Shown piece after piece: positions 8,983-20,256 of a DNA stretch of 64,000 nt. The position numbers and the translations under genes were made by a program. The notes under the pieces are model-generated. The model made no database searches and was not told where the DNA came from. It saw only the letters and a program-made list of their open reading frames with translations. Numbering within the stretch: position 1 is the first letter of the stretch; each line of letters opens with the position of its first letter. Source of the stretch: Mycobacterium helveticum (lineage in GTDB: Bacteria > Actinomycetota > Actinomycetes > Mycobacteriales > Mycobacteriaceae). The stretch lies in NCBI RefSeq assembly GCF_007714205.1, contig NZ_VMQU01000006.1, positions 25,369 through 89,368 of the forward strand. Direction: 5' to 3'.

Positions 8983-9042
8983 GCGAGCAGACGCAAAATC
9001 GCCCAATTTCGTGCCGAAATGGGCGATTTTGCGTCTGCTCGC
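8983..9042. terminator. 60-nt palindrome, copy 1 (bidirectional terminator / dispersed repeat)
   Basis: The arms start GCGAGCAGACGCAAAA and end TTTTGCGTCTGCTCGC, and pairing continues inward (TCGCCCA / TGGGCGA) for about 28 bp with one bulged base. It fills the gap between the glgC stop and the stop of the convergent gene. Two more 60-nt copies with the same outer arms lie at 14663 and 62792. Confidence 0.85.
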
Positions 9043-10725
9043 CTAGGGGGTCTCCGGGATCAGCAGGTGCGCGTCGTAATCCGGGCCCCAGTGCAGCGTG
9101 ACCCGGCCGCGCGGCGATGGAGCATAGGCCGCCGGGAATTGGCCGCTCAACGGGTTGCGCGGGCACAACCAGCGCCCGCCGACCACCAGCCGAAGCTGCT
9201 CGCCGGCGCGGAACAACGTCGCCGAGGGGCCCAGCGCGACGTCGACCGCCACCACCTCGCCGGCGGACACCGGCCGCGGCTCGGTGCATGCCGGTACCGG
9301 CTCCCAGGGCCGCGACAGCTCGGGGTCGAGCGCGCGGAGCGAGACCCGCTGCCAGCCCGTGGCCACCCGGTCGCGCCCGTAGCCGTAGGACCCCTCGAAC
9401 CCTACGAACCGGCCCCCGCGCCACTTCTCCACCCCGACGAACAGGTTCGCGTCGTCGCAGCCGTCCAGCGAGACCCACAGGCGCGCCGCCATGGGGCCGG
9501 TCAGCTCGATGTCCGCGGGTACCGTCCAGCTGAAAGACGCTGCCCGAGAGTGGGTTTCGAATGTTATGCCGCCTGCCGTTATCGGCTGCTGTGCGGTCAG
9601 CGCTCCGGCTTCGGCCAGATACATTGGCCGCCAACGGGTGTGGGCCAGCGGCCACTCGGCTTCCTCGCGCACCGCGGCGACGGTGTCGCGGTCCTCGCGC
9701 ACCTCGAGGCGCACGCTGCGGGAACCGGATTCGCCGTCGAGCACGCCGCGGAAGAACGCCAGCTGCTCGGCCAGCGCGGCCTCGGAGTAGAACGTCGCCC
9801 ATTTGCCGCCCCGATGGGTGTAGAGGCGAGCGTGGCCGGAGCCGCCGTGCGTGAACGCCCGGATGGAGCCGCGGCTGTGCAGGTTGTTGTCCGAGAAGCT
9901 GCCGCACACCAGCATGGGCACCTTGACGGCCGATAGGTCGGGCACCAGCGCGCGCCAGAAGTCGTCGCGCAGCGGGTGCTCGTCCTGCATCCGCGCCAGG
10001 TCGTAGCTTTGCCGCGTGCTGCGCCGAACGCCGCGTGCCCACAACCGAAAAAAGCCGCGTTCGCGCACACCGCCCGGAAAAACCAGGTCCCGGTAGGCGT
10101 CGGTGAAGCCCTCCCAGGGGCAGATTGCCCGCAGCGCCGGCGGCCGCAGCGCGGCGACGGCGTACTGGCTGATGGCCAGATAGGACACCCCGAGCATGAC
10201 CACCCCGCCGTCGCACCAGGGCTGCCCGGCGATCCACTGCACGAGGTCGTAGGTGTCCTCGGCCTCCTGGTGCGACAACAGCCGTCCGGTGCCGCCGGAA
10301 TGGCCACACCCACGCGAGTCGGCGTTCACGACGGTGAACCCGCGCGCGGTCCACCACGCCGGGTCGGGCGATTCCCAACCCGTGAGCGCCGAGAACCTCA
10401 CCGGCTGCGGCTGGCGCAGCATGCGGTATTGCGCCGGGAACGTCCACCGCTTGCCCCGCCGCGCCGGCAGGTTGTCCTTACCGTAGGGGTGGATGCTCAG
10501 GACCACTGGCCGGGGCGGATCACCGCCCTTGCGAATGACGTTGACCCGCAACGTGGTTCCGTCGCGGGTCGCAACCGCGACGTCGCGGTCGACGACGACG
10601 TCGGCCGGCGGGTCGGTGACGGTGACGGGCGGCCTGGCGAGGCTGCGGATACGGCTCAGGGCGTACCGCAGGGCGCCGGGCCGTCGCCACGGCCGGTCCA
10701 GGGCAGGCGCCGCGTTTCGAGCCAC
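9043..10725 (-). CDS. CocE/NonD-family alpha/beta hydrolase (X-Pro dipeptidyl-peptidase S15 type; Rv1215c-like)
   Basis: The 560-residue protein matches the CocE/S15 layout. An alpha/beta hydrolase core has a nucleophile-elbow motif of the type GxSYxAxxQ (MLGVSYLAISQ, near residue 180). It is preceded by NADSRGCGHSGG, and a C-terminal jelly-roll (XPP-type) domain begins around residue 330 (IELTGPMAARLWVSLDGCDDANLF). Family members hydrolyse acyl or prolyl esters and amides; the substrate here is unknown. GTG start. It is the last gene of a minus-strand run that begins with raaS, 29 bp after the methyltransferase gene, and its end abuts the copy-1 palindrome. Confidence 0.88.
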   Translation of the reverse strand: MARNAAPALDRPWRRPGALRYALSRIRSLARPPVTVTDPPADVVVDRDVAVATRDGTTLRVNVIRKGGDPPRPVVLSIHPYGKDNLPARRGKRWTFPAQYRMLRQPQPVRFSALTGWESPDPAWWTARGFTVVNADSRGCGHSGGTGRLLSHQEAEDTYDLVQWIAGQPWCDGGVVMLGVSYLAISQYAVAALRPPALRAICPWEGFTDAYRDLVFPGGVRERGFFRLWARGVRRSTRQSYDLARMQDEHPLRDDFWRALVPDLSAVKVPMLVCGSFSDNNLHSRGSIRAFTHGGSGHARLYTHRGGKWATFYSEAALAEQLAFFRGVLDGESGSRSVRLEVREDRDTVAAVREEAEWPLAHTRWRPMYLAEAGALTAQQPITAGGITFETHSRAASFSWTVPADIELTGPMAARLWVSLDGCDDANLFVGVEKWRGGRFVGFEGSYGYGRDRVATGWQRVSLRALDPELSRPWEPVPACTEPRPVSAGEVVAVDVALGPSATLFRAGEQLRLVVGGRWLCPRNPLSGQFPAAYAPSPRGRVTLHWGPDYDAHLLIPETP

Positions 10726-10754
10726 GCCGATACCTTAAGGCGTGTGTCCAGGGG

Positions 10755-11429
10755 TCACCACACGTGCGGCAGCAACCGGTAGCGCACGTCCCGGCTGTAT
10801 TCGCGGTAGCCGGCCAGTTCCGCGATGAGCAACTTCTCCTCGTCGAGGATGCGGAAGACGAGCATGGCGACGCCGGGGATGACGAAGACAAGACCCCAGT
10901 AGGAGCCGAGGGCCAGCGGCATGCCGACCATCATCACCACGTCTCCGGCATACATCGGATGCCGCACCAACCCATAGAGACCGCCGGTGACCAGCGTCTG
11001 GCGCGCCTCCACCGTGACCGTGGCGGCGGCATAGCCGTTCTGAACGACCACCAGCATGGCGATCCCGAGTCCCGCCGCCACCAGCACGTCGCCGATCACG
11101 GCCACCGCCGCAGGCACCGATGACCAGCCCATCCTGCGGTCGAACGCACTGAACGCCATCGTCGCGAATATGGCCAGGAACGAGCCGGTGATGATGATCT
11201 TCTGGGCGGCTCGGCGTTCCGCCCAGGGCCCGGCGTGCATGCGTCGCCGCAGAGCGGCGGGGTTGGTCCGGGCGAGGTAGATGGTCGGCACGGTTGTCAC
11301 CACCGAGAAAACGGCTATGAAAAGCCATGCCTGCCAGTAATCCAGCGTGCCGGCCGGTAAGAAGAGGACCAGGCCGAACAGGGCCAGTCCCAGAATCGAT
11401 GACGTCGTCAGCCGAACGGCGGTCTTCAC
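10755..11429 (-). CDS. Isoprenylcysteine/phospholipid-type membrane methyltransferase (Rv1216c-like)
   Basis: The 224-residue integral membrane protein has about five hydrophobic helices. The C-terminal region reads GLVRHPMYAGDVVMMVG ... LDEEKLLIAELAGYREYSRDVRYRL. The RHPxY and EE-x-GYxxY motifs define the ICMT/PEMT-like family of SAM-dependent membrane methyltransferases. The acceptor (a lipid or a prenylated molecule) cannot be told from the sequence. It starts 7 bp after the ABC permease stop and belongs to the raaS-led unit, so it may modify a lipid connected with the exporter. Confidence 0.85.
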   Translation of the reverse strand: MKTAVRLTTSSILGLALFGLVLFLPAGTLDYWQAWLFIAVFSVVTTVPTIYLARTNPAALRRRMHAGPWAERRAAQKIIITGSFLAIFATMAFSAFDRRMGWSSVPAAVAVIGDVLVAAGLGIAMLVVVQNGYAAATVTVEARQTLVTGGLYGLVRHPMYAGDVVMMVGMPLALGSYWGLVFVIPGVAMLVFRILDEEKLLIAELAGYREYSRDVRYRLLPHVW

Positions 11430-11436
11430 CAGGCCC

Positions 11437-13083
11437 CTAGCAACGCAGGTCTCGGCGGCGGAAAGCCATGGCGCCCAACATGGTCAGCGCGACGTCGATC
11501 GCCAGCAGCCACAGCAGCGGCACGGCCGTGAAGTCGGCGCCCACCCGCGGGACGTGCGCGAACGGCTCGAGGTCGAGCAGCCACTGCGGGAATCCGGCCA
11601 ACGAACCGATCAGGTACAGGGCCACGAAGGCGACCAGCACCCCCCAGGCCATCGGGGTGAACCGCGGCGCGACCCCGAACAACCCGACCGTGACCGCGGC
11701 GGGCAGCCAGATGGCGGGCAGCTGGGCGGCCGCGGTGCCGACAACGACGAGCAGCTTCCCGTCGACATCGCCGGCGGCAATGCCGTAGGCCAGCCCGCCC
11801 ACTAATCCGCTGACCAGCATCGCCGTCGCGGAGCCACCCAGTGCGGCCGCCAAATGGCTTGCCAGCCAACGTGTTCGCGACACGGAACCCGCCAATATCG
11901 TCTCGGCGCGTTGGCCGGACTCTTCCTGGTGCGGGCGCAGGATCAGCGAGACGGCGAACGCTGCAGCCACCATGCCCAGCATGGTGAACGCCACCGCGAT
12001 GAACGCCTGCTCCAGCGCGCCGGTGCCGCCCATCCGCGCGACGATGTCGCGCGCCGCGGTGCTGTCGCCCAGCTCGTCGCCGATGCCGTGCACCACGCTG
12101 CCCATCACCAGGCCGTACGCGCACAGCCCCACGCTCCACAGCAGCAGCGCGCCGCGGTCCAGCCGCCATGCCAGCCCGAAGACGTTGCCCAACGCCGCTG
12201 CGGCGGATCCGGGACCGGCGCGTTCGTCGAACAGTCCGGCGCCGACGTCGCGCGCCGCGAGCAGTCGATACGCCACCGCGGTGAGCGCGGTCGCCGTCGT
12301 CAGATGCAGTAGCAGCACCCACCAGTGGTCGCCGGCATACGGCCTGAGCTGCAACGACCACCCGAGCGGGGACAGCCATGACAGCGCGCCGTCACCGGCG
12401 TCGCCGATGGCGCGCACCGTGAACGCGGCCGCCAGCACGGCGAACGCGGCGCCGCGGGAGAATCGCGCACTCGATGACAGCTGCGCGGCCACCGCCGCAA
12501 CGGCGGTGAACACCACGCCGGAGCCAGCCAGTGCCGCCCCGAAGGCAAGCGAGCCGCCGGCCGGCACGGTCGTGGCGAGCAGTCCGGCCGCGCCGATCGC
12601 GCCGGTGGCCAACGACGCCCCGAACGACAGCAGCAGCGCCGCGCTCAGGCCGGCGTAGCGGCCCACCGCGGTCGAGTCGACCAGCTCGGTGCGGCCCGTC
12701 TCCTCGTCGGCGCGGGTGTGCCGGATGACCGTGAGGATGACGGCCACCGCGATCAGCACGTGGAACATCCCCGCCTTCCAGATGCCGACCGCACCGAGGC
12801 TGTCGTTGTAGACCTGACCGTAAAGCGCGCGCTGGGCCGGGCTGGCCATGATGGAGGCCGCGAGTCCCGCGCGGGCGGCCTGGGTGGGGTAGACCTTCTC
12901 GATGCTGCCGACATACACCGTGGCCAACGGCACGGACAACAGCAGCACCCACAGCGGCAGGGAGACCCGGTCGCGGCGCACATAGAGCCGCAGCATCCCC
13001 AGCGTGCCGGCGAACTGCGAACGGCATTGCGGGGCAGTGCCCCTCGGGGGGCCTGGCCGATTCAGCGTCGCGGTGCTCGTCAC
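11437..13083 (-). CDS. ABC transporter permease (Rv1217c-like)
   Basis: The 548-residue protein contains roughly twelve hydrophobic segments in two similar halves (about residues 30-260 and 300-545). The duplicated layout is that of tetronasin-type/ABC-2 exporter permeases. An Ala/Gly/Leu-rich composition and a short cytoplasmic N-terminus fit. The start ATG overlaps the stop of the ATPase gene by four bases, so the two are translationally coupled and form one exporter. In M. tuberculosis the pair Rv1217c-Rv1218c is linked to drug efflux and is repressed by RaaS, as expected here. Confidence 0.88.
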   Translation of the reverse strand: MTSTATLNRPGPPRGTAPQCRSQFAGTLGMLRLYVRRDRVSLPLWVLLLSVPLATVYVGSIEKVYPTQAARAGLAASIMASPAQRALYGQVYNDSLGAVGIWKAGMFHVLIAVAVILTVIRHTRADEETGRTELVDSTAVGRYAGLSAALLLSFGASLATGAIGAAGLLATTVPAGGSLAFGAALAGSGVVFTAVAAVAAQLSSSARFSRGAAFAVLAAAFTVRAIGDAGDGALSWLSPLGWSLQLRPYAGDHWWVLLLHLTTATALTAVAYRLLAARDVGAGLFDERAGPGSAAAALGNVFGLAWRLDRGALLLWSVGLCAYGLVMGSVVHGIGDELGDSTAARDIVARMGGTGALEQAFIAVAFTMLGMVAAAFAVSLILRPHQEESGQRAETILAGSVSRTRWLASHLAAALGGSATAMLVSGLVGGLAYGIAAGDVDGKLLVVVGTAAAQLPAIWLPAAVTVGLFGVAPRFTPMAWGVLVAFVALYLIGSLAGFPQWLLDLEPFAHVPRVGADFTAVPLLWLLAIDVALTMLGAMAFRRRDLRC

Positions 13084-13988
13084 GACGAAACCTCCGCCGT
13101 GTGGTAGTGGCGCAAAAAGAGCTCCTCGAGCGTCGGCGGCTGGCTGATCAGGCTGCGCACGCCGGCGTCGCCGAGTGCCCGGATGACGGCTCCGAGGCTT
13201 TCGCTGTCGACCTGCGCGCGCAGCGTGTTGCCCTCGACGGTGACGTCTTCGACGCCCGTGATCCGGCTCAGATCACCCGGATCGCCGATCATTTCGGCTT
13301 TGATCGAGGTGCGGCTGAGGTGCCGCAAGGAGTCCAGTGACCCGCTCTCGACGGTTCTGCCGTCCCGGATGATCGTCACCCGTTCGCACAGCGCTTCGGT
13401 TTCGGCCAGGATGTGGCTGGACAACAGGACCGTCACCCCCCGGTCGCGCGCTTCGCCGACGCATTGCTGAAACACGTTCTCCATCAGCGGGTCCAGGCCG
13501 CTACTGGGCTCGTCGAGGAGCAGCAGCTCGGCGTGCGACGAGAAGGCCGAGATCAGCGACACCTTCTGGCGATTGCCCTTGGAGTAGGTGCGGGCCTTGT
13601 TGTGGGGATCGAGGGCGAAGCGCTCGATCAGCTCCGCGCGACGCTTCCCGTCGATGCCGCCGCGCATCCTGGCCAGCAGGTCGATGGTCTCGCCGCCGGT
13701 CAGCGAGGGCCACAACGTGACATCGCCCGGCACGTAGGCGATGCGGCGGTGCAATTCGACGGCGTCGCTCCACGGGTCGCCGCCCAGCAACCGCGCGCTG
13801 CCGCCGTCGGACTTCACCAGGCCCAGCAGGATGCGGATGGTGGTGGACTTGCCGGCACCGTTGGGCCCGAGGAAGCCGTGCACCTCGCCCGCCCGCACCG
13901 TGAGATCCAGGCCGTCCAGCGCCCGCACGGCGCCGAAGTTCTTTGTCAGGGAACGGATCGCGATGGGATCGACCTTGTTAACCGGCAT
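13080..13988 (-). CDS. ABC transporter ATP-binding protein (Rv1218c-like)
   Basis: The 302-residue protein is a DrrA-type ATPase: Walker [10 protein letters not shown] near residue 38-46, a degenerate C-loop YSKGNRQKV in place of LSGGQ, Walker [14 protein letters not shown], and the H-loop in [12 protein letters not shown]-terminal regulatory region follows, as in DrrA-like exporters. With the overlapping permease it forms a multidrug exporter. The start ATG lies inside the end of raaS (11-bp overlap), so the regulator and pump are made from one message. Confidence 0.92.
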   Translation of the reverse strand: MPVNKVDPIAIRSLTKNFGAVRALDGLDLTVRAGEVHGFLGPNGAGKSTTIRILLGLVKSDGGSARLLGGDPWSDAVELHRRIAYVPGDVTLWPSLTGGETIDLLARMRGGIDGKRRAELIERFALDPHNKARTYSKGNRQKVSLISAFSSHAELLLLDEPSSGLDPLMENVFQQCVGEARDRGVTVLLSSHILAETEALCERVTIIRDGRTVESGSLDSLRHLSRTSIKAEMIGDPGDLSRITGVEDVTVEGNTLRAQVDSESLGAVIRALGDAGVRSLISQPPTLEELFLRHYHTAEVSS

Positions 13989-14616
13989 GGGGTTCTCCTT
14001 GTTCGGCTTCGTTCAGGAACGTGTCGTACATGGTGCGATCGGCCATCAGGCCCTCGGTGTAGATCTCCAGCGCGGGCAGCACCATGTCGCGGGCGTAGTC
14101 GCGTAGCACGGCACGCAGATCCGTTGGGGTGTCGTGCATTTGCAGATATAACAGGAATCCGCCGCCGCCGGTGATCGACAGATATTTCGCCCTGGCCCGG
14201 GGATCGCGGCTCGGCTTGAGCGCTCCCGACCGCACGCCCTCGTCCAGGTAGATCTCGGCATTGTCGATCATCTTGCGCCACAGTGTCTTTGCCAGTTCGC
14301 CGCCGGCCTGCATGCTGCGCACCAGGTAGGCCATCAACGGCGCGTAGGACTCGATCTCGGCCAGCTGCGCGAACCACGCGGCCGGATCGGGGGACCGCAT
14401 CGCCTCGAGCTTGCCGCTGCGGATCTCTTCGGCGATGTAGTCGTCGCATGCCTTGCGCAGCCCGTCCTTGGAGCCGAAGTGGTGGATGACCAGAGCCGCG
14501 CTGACGCCGGCCGCGTCGGCGATCGCGCGCAGGCCCACGCCGAACCCGTGTTCGCCGAACTGCGCTATGGCCGCGTCGCGGATCCGCGCGGCGGCGGTCA
14601 GATCGGCTGAACGCAT
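13978..14616 (-). CDS. raaS: TetR-family repressor RaaS (Rv1219c-like)
   Basis: The 212-residue protein has a TetR N-terminal helix-turn-helix ([16 protein letters not shown] ... [25 protein letters not shown], residues 7-49) and a large helical ligand domain. ATG 14616 is chosen because it gives the M. tuberculosis length (212); an in-frame ATG six codons upstream lies inside the likely operator. RaaS of M. tuberculosis/BCG represses the adjacent ABC exporter and affects survival under antimicrobials. Here it heads the run raaS, ATPase, permease, methyltransferase and hydrolase, with overlaps or gaps of at most 29 bp. Confidence 0.92.
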   Translation of the reverse strand: MRSADLTAAARIRDAAIAQFGEHGFGVGLRAIADAAGVSAALVIHHFGSKDGLRKACDDYIAEEIRSGKLEAMRSPDPAAWFAQLAEIESYAPLMAYLVRSMQAGGELAKTLWRKMIDNAEIYLDEGVRSGALKPSRDPRARAKYLSITGGGGFLLYLQMHDTPTDLRAVLRDYARDMVLPALEIYTEGLMADRTMYDTFLNEAEQGEPHAG

Positions 14617-14633
14617 GTTCAGGATACTAAACA
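14616..14633. promoter_or_regulatory. Candidate RaaS operator
   Basis: TGTTCAGGATACTAAACA is an 18-bp near-palindrome (TGTTCAG / CTAAACA, one mismatch) that touches the raaS start codon. A symmetrical site at the head of a TetR-led operon suggests autoregulation by RaaS. The protein-DNA link is inferred. Confidence 0.5.
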
Positions 14634-14662
14634 AGGGTTCAGCAGCGAGTCAAGGGCACTGT

Positions 14663-14722
14663 GCGAGCAGACGCAAAAAGCCCCGCACGCCTGGCGTGTC
14701 GGGGGCTTTTGCGTCTGCTCGC
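14663..14722. terminator. 60-nt palindrome, copy 2 (terminator-like repeat)
   Basis: It has the same outer arms as copy 1 (GCGAGCAGACGCAAAA ... TTTTGCGTCTGCTCGC) with a different, GC-rich and still largely self-complementary centre (AGCCCCGCACGCC / GGCGTGTCGGGGGCT). It lies 15 bp beyond the stop of the O-methyltransferase gene and upstream of raaS, so it would end the methyltransferase transcript. Confidence 0.8.
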
Positions 14723-14737
14723 GGGGAGGTACGGGAG

Positions 14738-15412
14738 TTAGTCGCGGACCGCGGCCAGCAGCCCGTCACCCAGGGGCACCAGTGCGGGGGTGAGCCGCTC
14801 GTCCTCGGCGATGAGCCGTGCCGCCTCGCGGACCGCGACCACCTCGGGGTCGCGCGCCGAGGGGTCGCCGGCCCGCCCGCCCAGGGCCGACCGGTGCACG
14901 ACGATGACGCCGCCGGACCGCAGCAACCGCACCCCCTCGACCACGTAGTCGGGCTGGTCGATCGGGTCGGCATCGATGAACACCAGGTCATAGGACTCGT
15001 CGGCGAGCCGGGTGAGGACCTCCTGGGCACGTCCGCTGATCAGCCGGGTGCGTGACGGCCCCACCCCGGCCTCGGAGAAAGCCTGCTTGGCCAGCCGCAG
15101 ATACTCGGGCTCGATGTCGATCGTGGTCAGCACGCCGTCGTCGCCCATGCCCGAGAGCAGCCAGAGTCCGCTCACCCCCGCGCCGGTGCCGACCTCGGCG
15201 ACGGCCTTGCCGCCGCTGAGCTTGGTCAGCAGGCTCAACAGCGCGCCGACCGCGGGTGTCACCGCTCCCGCACCGATGTCCACGGCGCGCTCGCGGGCGG
15301 CGGCCAGGATCGCGTCTTCCGAGATGGAAGCCTCGGCGTGCGCGAACAGCGCCTCGGCCCGGCCGGGGGCCGGCTGGTCGGGGGTGACGGAGCTGCTATC
15401 GGTACCGTCCAT
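14738..15412 (-). CDS. SAM-dependent O-methyltransferase (Rv1220c-like)
   Basis: The 224-residue protein matches the catechol/caffeoyl-CoA O-methyltransferase (methyltransferase_3) family: motif [18 protein letters not shown], the acidic SAM-ribose residue in TTIDIEPEY, and [17 protein letters not shown], which contains metal-binding Asp positions typical of the family. The start ATG 15412 opens MDGTDSSS ahead of the conserved [18 protein letters not shown] helix. Substrate unknown. It is divergent from sigE with a 200-bp gap and is followed by the copy-2 palindrome. Confidence 0.88.
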   Translation of the reverse strand: MDGTDSSSVTPDQPAPGRAEALFAHAEASISEDAILAAARERAVDIGAGAVTPAVGALLSLLTKLSGGKAVAEVGTGAGVSGLWLLSGMGDDGVLTTIDIEPEYLRLAKQAFSEAGVGPSRTRLISGRAQEVLTRLADESYDLVFIDADPIDQPDYVVEGVRLLRSGGVIVVHRSALGGRAGDPSARDPEVVAVREAARLIAEDERLTPALVPLGDGLLAAVRD

Positions 15413-15553
15413 GCCCGCAGCGTATGTCGAATCCGCGGCGCAGTCCCTCAGGCGCGCCTGCCCCGGCCCCGGCGACACGCCCGCGGGACCTTGAGGGTTT
15501 AAGGTTGCCGCGCGGCGGATATCCCCTGCACAGCGCAAGTAACGATCTGGTTT

Positions 15554-15569
15554 CTCAGCTTCAGCTCAG
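15554..15569 (+). promoter_or_regulatory. Candidate MprA-type box upstream of sigE
   Basis: CTCAG occurs at 15554-15558 and again at 15565-15569, one helical turn (11 bp) apart, about 45-60 bp before the sigE start. MprAB is known to control sigE in M. tuberculosis through loosely conserved direct repeats of this type. An AT-rich CATATAT follows at about 15576. The assignment is by pattern only. Confidence 0.4.
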
Positions 15570-15613
15570 ATTGCTCATATATCGCGCACACCCCGGTACG
15601 CCACGGTAGCCGT

Positions 15614-16375
15614 ATGGAACGCGGAGGGCGATGGACCGGGAATACAGATTGGCGGCTTCATGTTGCCGCCGGTGACGTCATGCCGATCACCGGCAGACCG
15701 ATTTCGGAGGATTCGATCATCACCACGCTCTTGAGCCCGGCCAGCATGTCGCACCCCCAGGAGTTTCCCGACGACACATGGGTGGAGACCTGCGACGAGT
15801 TGCAGGGCACCGCGGTATTCGACGCGACCGGTGACAAGTCGACGATGCCCTCGTGGGACGAACTGGTCCGTCAGCACGCCGACCGCGTGTACCGGTTGGC
15901 CTACCGGCTTTCCGGAAACCAGCAGGATGCCGAGGACCTGACCCAGGAGACGTTCATCCGGGTCTTCCGTTCGGTGCAGAATTACCAGCCCGGGACGTTC
16001 GAAGGCTGGCTGCACCGCATCACCACGAACCTGTTCCTCGACATGGTCCGGCGCCGCGCCCGCATCCGGATGGAGGCGTTGCCCGAGGACTACGACCGGG
16101 TGCCCGCCGACGATCCCAACCCCGAGCAGATCTACCACGACGCCCGGCTCGGCCCCGACCTGCAGGCCGCCCTGGATTCGTTGCCGCCGGAGTTCCGTGC
16201 CGCGGTGGTGCTGTGCGACATCGAAGGCCTGTCCTACGAGGAAATCGGCGCCACGCTGGGGGTCAAGCTGGGCACCGTGCGCAGCCGCATCCACCGCGGA
16301 CGTCAGGCCCTGCGTGACTACCTGGCCGCCCACCCTGAACATGGCAGCCGCGCCGACGCCACCAGGTCGGCTTAG
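15614..16375 (+). CDS. sigE: ECF RNA polymerase sigma factor SigE
   Basis: SigE directs transcription under envelope, detergent and heat stress. The 253-residue protein has region 2 ([41 protein letters not shown]) and region 4 ([44 protein letters not shown]), almost identical to M. tuberculosis SigE (257 aa). The divergence is confined to the first ~55 and last ~10 residues. Multiple translation starts are known for the M. tuberculosis gene; here ATG 15614 is the longest, with in-frame ATGs also at MPITG and MSHPQ. It is followed by its anti-sigma gene rseA. Confidence 0.96.
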   Translation: MERGGRWTGNTDWRLHVAAGDVMPITGRPISEDSIITTLLSPASMSHPQEFPDDTWVETCDELQGTAVFDATGDKSTMPSWDELVRQHADRVYRLAYRLSGNQQDAEDLTQETFIRVFRSVQNYQPGTFEGWLHRITTNLFLDMVRRRARIRMEALPEDYDRVPADDPNPEQIYHDARLGPDLQAALDSLPPEFRAAVVLCDIEGLSYEEIGATLGVKLGTVRSRIHRGRQALRDYLAAHPEHGSRADATRSA

Positions 16376-16568
16376 GTCGACCGGTCGCCCCCGGCGGCCG
16401 GTCACGGGTCGACGCAGCGGCTCGAACTCGGGGCCCCAACACGGATTCATCGTGACCTCGCGCCGAAAAACCAGCGGTGTTGCGGCCTTGGGCGGGCTGA
16501 CGGGCATCACGTCGCGCTACATTCGAGATGGCGGTACTCGAGGTGCGGGGCGACGAAGGGAGCTGGCG

Positions 16569-16961
16569 ATGGCCGACCGGGGACATGTGTTCCGCCGTGC
16601 GTTCTCCTGGCTGCCCGCCCAGTTCGCCTCCCAGAGCGATGCGCTCGTCGGTGCGCCCCGCCAGTTCGGCTCCACCGAGCACCTGTCCGCCGAGGCGATC
16701 GTGGCCTTCGTCGACGGTGAGCTGCGGATGAACGCGCATCTGCGCGCCGCGCATCACCTGTCTCTGTGTCCGCAGTGCGCGTCGGAAGTCGACGACCAGA
16801 GCCGGGCCCGCGCCGCGCTGCGCGAGTCGCACCCGATCCGGATTCCCAGCACGTTGCTGGGCCTGCTGTCCGACATCCCGCGCTGTTCCCCCGATGAGGC
16901 GTCCCCGCCATCGGAGCGTTTCGCCGACCGCGATGCGCGCGACGAGCGCAAGCGCCGCTAG
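16569..16961 (+). CDS. rseA: Anti-sigma-E factor RseA (zinc-associated)
   Basis: RseA binds and silences SigE. The 130-residue protein carries the zinc-associated anti-sigma motif H-x3-C-x2-C at His63, Cys67 and Cys70 (HHLSLCPQC), after the AIVAFVDGELRMNAH helix that contacts the sigma factor. It has no membrane segment, as in the soluble mycobacterial protein. ATG 16569 follows AGGGAG with good spacing. M. tuberculosis RseA is 154 aa; the Gly/Ser-rich tail is shorter here. The gap from sigE (193 bp) still allows co-transcription. Confidence 0.92.
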   Translation: MADRGHVFRRAFSWLPAQFASQSDALVGAPRQFGSTEHLSAEAIVAFVDGELRMNAHLRAAHHLSLCPQCASEVDDQSRARAALRESHPIRIPSTLLGLLSDIPRCSPDEASPPSERFADRDARDERKRR

Positions 16962-17012
16962 GTTGCCCCCGCCACCCGGTGGCCCGCCGTGGGCGCGCAC
17001 GCGGAACGACCG

Positions 17013-17048
17013 GCAGGCATGGATACTGGGGCAGGCATGGATACTGGG
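17013..17048 (+). repeat. 2 x 18-bp tandem repeat upstream of htrA
   Basis: GCAGGCATGGATACTGGG is repeated head to tail (17013-17030, 17031-17048). It lies about 90 bp before the htrA start. It may reflect replication slippage or a doubled binding site. Confidence 0.75.
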
Positions 17049-17090
17049 GAATGACACGGGCCATGCCGGTCCCTTGTTATCGCCCCGTAA

Positions 17091-18644
<1,554 letters not shown>

Positions 18645-19055
18645 ATGTTCGCCAACGTCGGCTGGGGGGAGATGCTCGTCCTCGTGGTGGTCGGGCTGGT
18701 GATCCTCGGCCCGGAGCGGCTTCCGGGAGCCATCCGCTGGAGCGCGACCGCACTGCGGCAGGCGCGCGACTACCTCAGCGGTGTGACCAGCCAGCTGCGC
18801 GAGGACATCGGGCCCGAGTTCGACGACCTGCGCGGCCCGATCAGCGAGCTGCAGAAGCTGCGGGGCATGACGCCGCGCGCCGCGTTGACCAAGCACCTCT
18901 TCGACGGCGACGACTCCTTCTTTACCGGCAACTTCGACGGGCCGGTCAGGCCGGTCAACGGAGCTCCGGCGGGGCCGACGGCAGAGCCGGCGGGGCCGAC
19001 GTTCGCGGCCGAAAAGCACGACGGCCCGGCGCCGTTCGACACCGACGCGACCTGA
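18645..19055 (+). CDS. tatB: Twin-arginine translocase subunit TatB
   Basis: TatB is part of the receptor of the twin-arginine protein export system. The 136-residue protein shows the family plan: a short N-terminal membrane helix ([17 protein letters not shown], with the conserved Glu and the GP hinge), an amphipathic helix ([16 protein letters not shown]) and a charged cytoplasmic tail. ATG 18645 follows the htrA TAG directly, so translation is probably coupled. The next gene, mrp, converges with only 4 bp between. In M. tuberculosis, Rv1225c-Rv1228 lie in that gap. Confidence 0.93.
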   Translation: MFANVGWGEMLVLVVVGLVILGPERLPGAIRWSATALRQARDYLSGVTSQLREDIGPEFDDLRGPISELQKLRGMTPRAALTKHLFDGDDSFFTGNFDGPVRPVNGAPAGPTAEPAGPTFAAEKHDGPAPFDTDAT

Positions 19056-19059
19056 GTTC

Positions 19060-20217
19060 TCAGCGCCGGGTGGGGTCCAGGCCCAGCGACACCCCAGCCA
19101 GGCCGCGCCGCCGCGAGGACAGGACGTCGGCGACCCCGCGCAGTTGTTTGCCCACCGGTGAGTCGGGCGCGCTCAGCACGATCGGGGTGCCCTCGTCACC
19201 GGCGGCCACCAGGGCGGGGTCCAGCGGGATCGTGCCCAACAGCGGCACGTCGGCGCCGACCGCGCGGGACAACCGCTCGGCGACCTGCCGGCCGCCGCCC
19301 TCGCCGAACACCTGCACCGTGGACCCGTCCGGCAGTATCAGCCCCGACATGTTCTCCACGACCCCCACGACGCGCTGGCGGGTCTGCAGGGCGATGCTGC
19401 CGGCCCGTTCGGCGACCTCGGCCGCGGCCAGTTGCGGGGTGGTCACCACCAGGATCTCGGCGTTCGGGATCAGCTGCGCCACCGAGATGGCGATGTCTCC
19501 GGTTCCCGGCGGCAGGTCGAGCAGCAGCACGTCCAGGTCGCCCCAGTACACGTCGGCGAGGAACTGCTGCAGCGCCCGGTGCAGCATCGGGCCGCGCCAC
19601 ACCACCGGCGCGTTGCCCTCGACGAACTGGGCGATCGAGATGACCTTCACGTCGTGCGCGATGGGCGGCAGGATCATCGACTCGACCTGGGTGGGCCGGT
19701 CGGTGGTGCCCATCATCCGCGGGATGGAATGGCCGTGGATGTCGGCGTCGAGCACGCCGACCGACAGCCCGCGGGCGGCCATCGCCGCGGCGAGGTTGAC
19801 GGTGACGGTGGACTTTCCCACCCCGCCCTTGCCGGAGGCGACCGCGTAGACGCGGGTCAGCGAGCTCGGCTGGGCGAACGGGATGACCGGCTCGCCACCG
19901 GGCCCGGATTTCGAGCCGCGCAGCTGCTTGCGCAGCTCGGTGCGCTGCTCGTCGCTCATCACGTCGAGGCTGACCCGCACCGCGCCGGTGCCGGGAACGT
20001 CGGCCACCGCGCTGGTGACGCGCTCGGTGATCTCGGTCTTCTTCGGGCAGCCGGCGATGGTCAGGTAGATCGCGACATGCACGGCGCCATCGGGTTCGAT
20101 GTCGATGCTCTTGACCATCCCCAGCTCGGTGATGGGGCGCCGCAGCTCGGGATCGATCACCTTGCCCAGAGCCGTGCGGATGGCTGCGGTGAGATCGGCA
20201 GTGTTAGGAGATGACAT
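19060..20217 (-). CDS. mrp: Mrp/ApbC P-loop iron-sulfur carrier ATPase
   Basis: Mrp proteins bind and transfer Fe-S clusters. The 385-residue protein has an N-terminal MIP18/DUF59 domain (residues 5-90), the deviant Walker A GKGGVGKST at about 129-137, and DLPPGTGD further on. The usual C-terminal CxxC of many ApbC proteins is replaced here by no obvious Cys pair (ENMSGLILPDGSTVQVFGEGGG), as in other mycobacterial Mrp proteins of this type. ATG 20217 is preceded directly by an in-frame GTG (20220), also a possible start. It lies 39 bp after the transglycosylase gene and is probably co-transcribed with it. Confidence 0.92.
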   Translation of the reverse strand: MSSPNTADLTAAIRTALGKVIDPELRRPITELGMVKSIDIEPDGAVHVAIYLTIAGCPKKTEITERVTSAVADVPGTGAVRVSLDVMSDEQRTELRKQLRGSKSGPGGEPVIPFAQPSSLTRVYAVASGKGGVGKSTVTVNLAAAMAARGLSVGVLDADIHGHSIPRMMGTTDRPTQVESMILPPIAHDVKVISIAQFVEGNAPVVWRGPMLHRALQQFLADVYWGDLDVLLLDLPPGTGDIAISVAQLIPNAEILVVTTPQLAAAEVAERAGSIALQTRQRVVGVVENMSGLILPDGSTVQVFGEGGGRQVAERLSRAVGADVPLLGTIPLDPALVAAGDEGTPIVLSAPDSPVGKQLRGVADVLSSRRRGLAGVSLGLDPTRR

Positions 20218-20256
20218 CACCGCCGAGTGTATGCGGAGGAGCCGGACGGCCGGGTG

